This document shows, one piece after another, positions 5,813 to 8,707 of a stretch of DNA of 8,707 nucleotides. The notes under the pieces were generated by a model. The model did no database searches, had not been told where the DNA came from, and was given only the letters and a program-made list of their open reading frames with translations. The first letter of the stretch is position 1. Each line of letters starts with the position of its first letter. A program made the position numbers and the translations under genes. The stretch is from assembly GCA_031266615.1 (NCBI GenBank), contig JAISAR010000035.1:1-8707 (forward strand). The letters are read 5' to 3'. Source of the stretch: Rickettsiales bacterium. Its GTDB lineage: Bacteria > Pseudomonadota > Alphaproteobacteria > Rickettsiales > Anaplasmataceae.

Positions 5813-7084
5813 CTAAGCCCTAAGCATAGAAATCACTTTATCGTAGCTTGGCAACGATTTTATTTCTCCAATTGCAGCTAAAGTGATTTTTTCATGCTGA
5901 GATAACAGCTCCTCTGCCGCTTCTTTTACGCCAGCAGTGGTAACTGCGCTAGTTTTTTCTATCAATTCATTTTTACTGATATACCTATCATAGTTGCTAT
6001 AGTAGTGCCCCAATGCTTCAGCACGGGAACTGACGCTTTCACGTGACATTAAAATCTGGGATTTTATTCGCTCTTTTACCCTATTTACCTCTTCTTCCTT
6101 CAGGTCATCCGTAGACAATTTCTTCAACTCCGTCGTTATAGATTTTAAAAGCTTATCTAGGTTGCTACTATCTGTGCCAGCGAAAATGGAGAGCATTCCT
6201 GTATCGGTGTAGCTAGAATTAAATGAATAGACAGAGTAAACCAGTCCCTGCTTTTCCCTTACTTCCTGGAATAGGCGTGATGACATTCCGCTTCCCAATA
6301 TAGAATCAAGCACCTGAAATGTGTGATATCTATTGTCATGGCGAGAAACACTAGGTAAACCAATTAGCAAGTGTACCTGATCTAGTTTACGGTGTTCCAA
6401 ATACTCACCACCAGTGTAATTCGCATTCTGCTTTTTCTTCAGCTCTTTTGCATGAATCTTTGAGAGAAAATCTTTGGTTAACTGAACAACTTCTTGATGC
6501 TCAACGTTCCCTGCAACAGAAAATATCGTATTCTCGCCAAAGTAATGCTCATTTATATAGCTATTTAGATCTTCTCGAGTAAATGATTTTACAGTATCTT
6601 GCGTGCCTAAAATCGACCTACCAAACGGTTGATCTTTATAAGCTGCTTCAAAATATTTATCGAAAATGATGTCGCTCGGCGAATCGTTAGTTTGAAAAAT
6701 CTCTTGTGTTACAACACCTTTTTCACGCTCCAATTCATCCTCTGGAAATGTCGAATTCATCAATATATCTACTAATATATCAATGCCAGTTTTTATGTCT
6801 TTTTTGAGGACTTTTGCGTAGTAACTGGTGCTTTCTCTACCGGTGCTAGCGTTGAATACTCCACCTATGTCATCAAAAGCTTTTGCAATTTCAAATGCAG
6901 TTCTTGTTTTTGTTCCCTTAAAAGCCATATGCTCTAGAAAGTGGGATATTCCATTTTGATTTGCACTTTCAGCTCTACTGCCAACACCAACTCGTATACT
7001 TAAAGCTACAGAGTCAACATCACGCACCTGCTCGGTTATTATGCGCAGGCCATTATCTAATTTTGTTATCTTTGGTACATTCAT
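5813..7084 (-). CDS. M16 family zinc metallopeptidase (processing-peptidase beta type)
   Basis: The 423-residue protein is a complete single-chain M16 peptidase of the bacterial group closest to the mitochondrial processing peptidase beta subunit. The zinc site is the inverted HxxEH motif HFLEH (His48, catalytic Glu51, His52), with the distal ligand Glu128 in KGVVTQEI, 75 residues later, the normal spacing. The second half carries the family signature GSGMSSRLFQEVREKQGLVYSV (about 266-287) and ends with the usual helix-rich C-terminal domain. No signal peptide is visible, so it probably acts in the cytoplasm; substrates in Rickettsiales are unknown. Its ATG follows the sodB stop after a single base, so the two are probably co-transcribed from upstream of sodB, with translational coupling possible. 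AGAAAG-like purines in the end of sodB may act as the ribosome site. Confidence 0.94.
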   Translation of the reverse strand: MNVPKITKLDNGLRIITEQVRDVDSVALSIRVGVGSRAESANQNGISHFLEHMAFKGTKTRTAFEIAKAFDDIGGVFNASTGRESTSYYAKVLKKDIKTGIDILVDILMNSTFPEDELEREKGVVTQEIFQTNDSPSDIIFDKYFEAAYKDQPFGRSILGTQDTVKSFTREDLNSYINEHYFGENTIFSVAGNVEHQEVVQLTKDFLSKIHAKELKKKQNANYTGGEYLEHRKLDQVHLLIGLPSVSRHDNRYHTFQVLDSILGSGMSSRLFQEVREKQGLVYSVYSFNSSYTDTGMLSIFAGTDSSNLDKLLKSITTELKKLSTDDLKEEEVNRVKERIKSQILMSRESVSSRAEALGHYYSNYDRYISKNELIEKTSAVTTAGVKEAAEELLSQHEKITLAAIGEIKSLPSYDKVISMLRA

Positions 7085-7085
7085 T

Positions 7086-7694
7086 TTATGTGTTCTTTCT
7101 CAAGTTCTCTTCTGCAAAATCCCAATTGATCAAATGATCAAGGAAAACTTTTATATAGTCAACTCTACGGTTTTGACAATCTAAATAATACGCATGCTCC
7201 CAAACATCCATAGTGAGCAGTGGCACTTGACCATAAATTAATGGTAAATCCGCATTGGAAGTTTTAGTGATTTTGAGTTTTCCTTTCTCGAGCACTAACC
7301 ACACCCATCCACTACCAAATTGGCTCACTCCATGACTTGAAAACTCTTCATAGAATTTATCAAAGCCACCGATATCGTCTTGAATTTTTTTTGCTAGAAG
7401 ACTGTCATTCTGAGGCTTACTACCACCATTTTTTTTCATTGAACTCCAATAAAAAGTGTGGTTCCAAACTTGCGCTGCATTGTTAAATATAGGGACTTTG
7501 TCGCTATTACCATGAACTTTCGTTATTAATTCCTCGATTTTTGCCTGTTGATAATCAGTATTTTCAACCAGCTCATTGAGTTTGTTTAAATACCCCCTAT
7601 GATGCTTATCATAGTGAAAATCCAAAGTCCTTGCAGATATATAAGGCTCCAAAGCTGTTTTATCATATGGTAATTCAGGTAAAGTAAAGCTCAT
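7086..7694 (-). CDS. sodB: Iron superoxide dismutase
   Basis: SodB converts superoxide to O2 and H2O2 in the cytoplasm. The 202-residue protein has the full Fe/Mn-SOD fold, with all four metal ligands: His27 (FHYDKHH), His79 (VWNHTFYW), Asp163 and His167 (DVWEHAYYLD). The sequence FNNAAQVWNHTFYW with Gln75 and the general pattern point to the iron rather than manganese type. Near the C-terminus, NRRVDYIKVFLDHLINWDF is typical. The start at 7694 is fixed by AGAGG six bases upstream. In Ehrlichia and Anaplasma sodB lies upstream of the virB3-virB6 secretion genes; here it is followed instead by an M16 peptidase, one base away. Several poor -35/-10 pairs exist in the 177-base spacer upstream and I cannot choose between them. 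Confidence 0.97.
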   Translation of the reverse strand: MSFTLPELPYDKTALEPYISARTLDFHYDKHHRGYLNKLNELVENTDYQQAKIEELITKVHGNSDKVPIFNNAAQVWNHTFYWSSMKKNGGSKPQNDSLLAKKIQDDIGGFDKFYEEFSSHGVSQFGSGWVWLVLEKGKLKITKTSNADLPLIYGQVPLLTMDVWEHAYYLDCQNRRVDYIKVFLDHLINWDFAEENLRKNT

Positions 7695-7700
7695 AAAAAA

Positions 7701-7705
7701 CCTCT
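7701..7705 (-). promoter_or_regulatory. Ribosome binding site of sodB
   Basis: AGAGG on the minus strand, six bases before the ATG, is one of only two clear Shine-Dalgarno sequences in the window. It fixes the sodB start. Confidence 0.7.
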
Positions 7706-7785
7706 TTATTTCTAACCTGCTGCGATGTTAGAGCAATAAGTGCTTTTGTGCAACATATAATTTAGTTAAAATATTAATACAACTA

Positions 7786-7813
7786 TTGCAATTATTCTAA
7801 AATAAGTTATAAT
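7786..7813 (+). promoter_or_regulatory. Strong sigma-70-type promoter of the 181-aa membrane protein gene
   Basis: TTGCAA (7786-7791), a 16-base spacer and perfect TATAAT (7808-7813) predict transcription from about 7820. The leader would be about 50 bases long and carries a hairpin and a perfect Shine-Dalgarno. The promoter is divergent from sodB. Confidence 0.65.
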
Positions 7814-7822
7814 AGTATAGTG

Positions 7823-7846
7823 ATGTAATAATAATTACATTTTTTT
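7823..7846 (+). promoter_or_regulatory. Leader hairpin with T-tract before the membrane protein gene
   Basis: ATGTAAT (7823-7829), loop AATA, ATTACAT (7834-7840) is a perfect 7-bp inverted repeat, running into seven T residues (7840-7846). It falls only a few bases after the predicted transcription start. It could be a 5'-end stem that protects the mRNA, a weak attenuator, or a dyad bound by a regulator at the promoter. The AT-rich stem makes it a poor terminator. Confidence 0.5.
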
Positions 7847-7860
7847 ATTATAGTTTTTTT

Positions 7861-7866
7861 AGGAGG
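7861..7866 (+). promoter_or_regulatory. Perfect AGGAGG Shine-Dalgarno of the membrane protein gene
   Basis: AGGAGG lies five bases before the ATG at 7872. It is the strongest ribosome site in this window, where most genes have none that can be recognised, and it decides the start. Confidence 0.85.
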
Positions 7867-7871
7867 CAAAT

Positions 7872-8417
7872 ATGTCAAATCTATCTGAGAACTTTAAGAG
7901 TTCATATAAGAATTTCAAGCAATATGCTCACAATGGAACTGTTCCTGTTGAAATACAAAAGGATTTAAGTATGGTTCCGCAAAACTGTTTCTACAAGTCT
8001 GTTGATCATATCAATAGTGTTGTGGGGCCAGTGAAGAACGTTACTAGTAACACAACAGCAATAACTACTTTTGCACTAACTAGTATAGTTCTACAACCTT
8101 TATATCTAGCATTTGCGTATTTGTCGTACTGGCCAGCGAAAGGTTTGGCGAAAGTAACAGACAAGTTTGGTCTTAAAGACAATACAGAGTCGTTAGTGGA
8201 CTATTCAAACACGCTATCAGAGAAAGCACTCGAGCACAGTGGAAAAGTAGCTGAATTTGTTAAAACAGTTTTGAGCTATGCTATCAGTGCTGTCATCTGG
8301 ACTGCTGCACTTGTTGTTACACCAATAACTTGGGCTGTTGATAAAGTGTCAAGTAAGTTTAATGAATCAAAAACTGAAGCTGTTGACCCTAAAGAAGAGG
8401 CTAAATTACCAAGCTAA
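7872..8417 (+). CDS. Unrecognised 181-aa protein with two membrane segments
   Basis: I do not recognise a family or catalytic motif. The N-terminus (1-60) is polar with no signal peptide. A hydrophobic stretch at about 62-87 (ending YLAFAYLSYW) is followed by a basic-amphipathic stretch PAKGLAKVTDKFG (88-100), a polar helix-prone linker (101-128), a second hydrophobic stretch at about 132-155 and another amphipathic piece DKVSSKF (157-163). The two halves thus resemble each other: a membrane segment with proline and tryptophan, then K-V-x-x-KF. The tail (164-181) is charged and disordered-looking. Promoter, leader hairpin and perfect Shine-Dalgarno suggest high expression. A terminator-like hairpin follows 10 bases after the stop, so it is probably transcribed alone. 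It is divergent from sodB. Reality of the gene is well supported; function is unknown. It may be an inner-membrane or host-membrane-associated protein restricted to Wolbachia, but that is inference. Confidence 0.87.
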   Translation: MSNLSENFKSSYKNFKQYAHNGTVPVEIQKDLSMVPQNCFYKSVDHINSVVGPVKNVTSNTTAITTFALTSIVLQPLYLAFAYLSYWPAKGLAKVTDKFGLKDNTESLVDYSNTLSEKALEHSGKVAEFVKTVLSYAISAVIWTAALVVTPITWAVDKVSSKFNESKTEAVDPKEEAKLPS

Positions 8418-8427
8418 TCTGCACAAC

Positions 8428-8463
8428 AATGCCCATAGCTTTGATATTTAGCCGTGGGCATTT
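8428..8463 (+). terminator. Terminator-like hairpin after the membrane protein gene
   Basis: AATGCCCA (8428-8435) pairs perfectly with TGGGCATT (8455-8462), and the stem can extend with a few inner pairs (GCT/AGC) around a loop of about nine bases. The hairpin is the most GC-rich here and begins 10 bases after the stop codon at 8417, but only three T residues follow it, so a classic intrinsic terminator is not complete. Confidence 0.5.
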
Positions 8464-8494
8464 CAGGGAGAGCGTCATTTCGGCACCCCTTCTT

Positions 8495-8520
8495 GTCACC
8501 CAAGTAGCTGACACCGGGAT
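8495..8520. repeat. Decayed copy of a Wolbachia palindromic repeat
   Basis: The 26 bases match a form common in Wolbachia spacers (GTCATCCCAGTGCTTGACAC, then TGGGAT) at about 20 positions, as I recall that form. The palindrome is eroded but TGTCA (8494-8498) and TGACA (8509-8513) still pair. It belongs to the same broad class as the repeat at 5627-5677. Confidence 0.55.
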
Positions 8521-8534
8521 ACTGCTTTAGTAAT

Positions 8535-8707
8535 AAATATTTAAGAAATTTATCAAATGGGAAAAAAAGGCAAAAGAAACCCCGGTCAGTATTTATTTTC
8601 AGTATTGGCGTTTTTATGCCTTAAACGCTGCAATTTAGCTGCTTTTAAACGCAACTAGTCTAAGCTATAATATTTAAGAAATTTACCAGGCAGAGAAAAA
8701 AGACAAT
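8535..8707 (-). repeat. Long intergenic repeat, right copy (inverted relative to 138-306)
   Basis: The reverse complement of this stretch reproduces the repeat at 138-306, nearly base for base over the outer 125 bases and more loosely inward. The T-tract plus GGTAAATTTCTTAAATATTA motif again appears twice in the same direction, about 133 bases apart (near 8665-8690 and near 8535-8555). The copy is cut by the window edge, so its full length is unknown; the left copy's neighbour sequence (before 138) would show whether it extends. Confidence 0.85.

Noticed and set aside
138..8707. Composite transposon bounded by the terminal inverted repeats
   Set aside because: The repeats encode no transposase, no target-site duplication can be checked because the right copy is cut, and the enclosed genes are ordinary housekeeping genes.
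1..8707. CRISPR array, toxin-antitoxin pair, prophage or secretion-effector module
   Set aside because: No regularly spaced short repeats, no toxin-antitoxin-like gene pairs, no phage structural genes and no ankyrin or similar effector repeats are present.

Overview
The window is AT-rich and gene-dense, and looks like chromosome from Wolbachia or a very close relative (Rickettsiales, Anaplasmataceae). Evidence: an Rpn/PD-(D/E)XK nuclease of the type that is abundant in Wolbachia; Rickettsiales-style TrhO, ApaG, PurK, M16 peptidase and Fe-superoxide dismutase; and intergenic palindromes of the ATTCCAGCG-CGTGA-CGCTGGAAT kind that are scattered through Wolbachia genomes. The supergroup or strain cannot be read from the sequence alone.

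Layout. Positions 1-416 are a non-coding repeat region ending in a clear promoter. An Rpn-family nuclease gene follows (417-1352, +). Next is a divergent pair: trhO (1408-2214, -) and a two-domain ABC permease, probably for ferric iron (2328-3926, +). apaG (3948-4352, -) converges on the permease and is divergent from purK (4448-5521, +). A repeat-rich convergent gap (5522-5812) precedes the minus-strand pair sodB (7086-7694) and M16 peptidase (5813-7084), one base apart and probably one operon. Divergent from sodB is an unrecognised 181-aa, two-membrane-segment protein (7872-8417, +). It has the best expression signals in the window: a TATAAT promoter, a hairpin at the predicted 5' end of the mRNA and a perfect AGGAGG Shine-Dalgarno. 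The window closes with a terminator-like hairpin, a decayed palindromic repeat and an inverted copy of the left-end repeat.

The genes are mostly unrelated housekeeping units: tRNA wobble modification (TrhO), iron uptake (permease), purine synthesis (PurK), oxidative-stress defence (SodB), protein processing (M16) and ApaG. There is no phage, toxin-antitoxin, secretion or CRISPR module. The points most worth a second look are the unknown membrane-protein gene with its leader hairpin, the inverted repeats at the two window ends (over 120 bp nearly identical, all differences transitions) that bracket about 8.2 kb, and a 24-bp in-frame tandem duplication in the nuclease gene.
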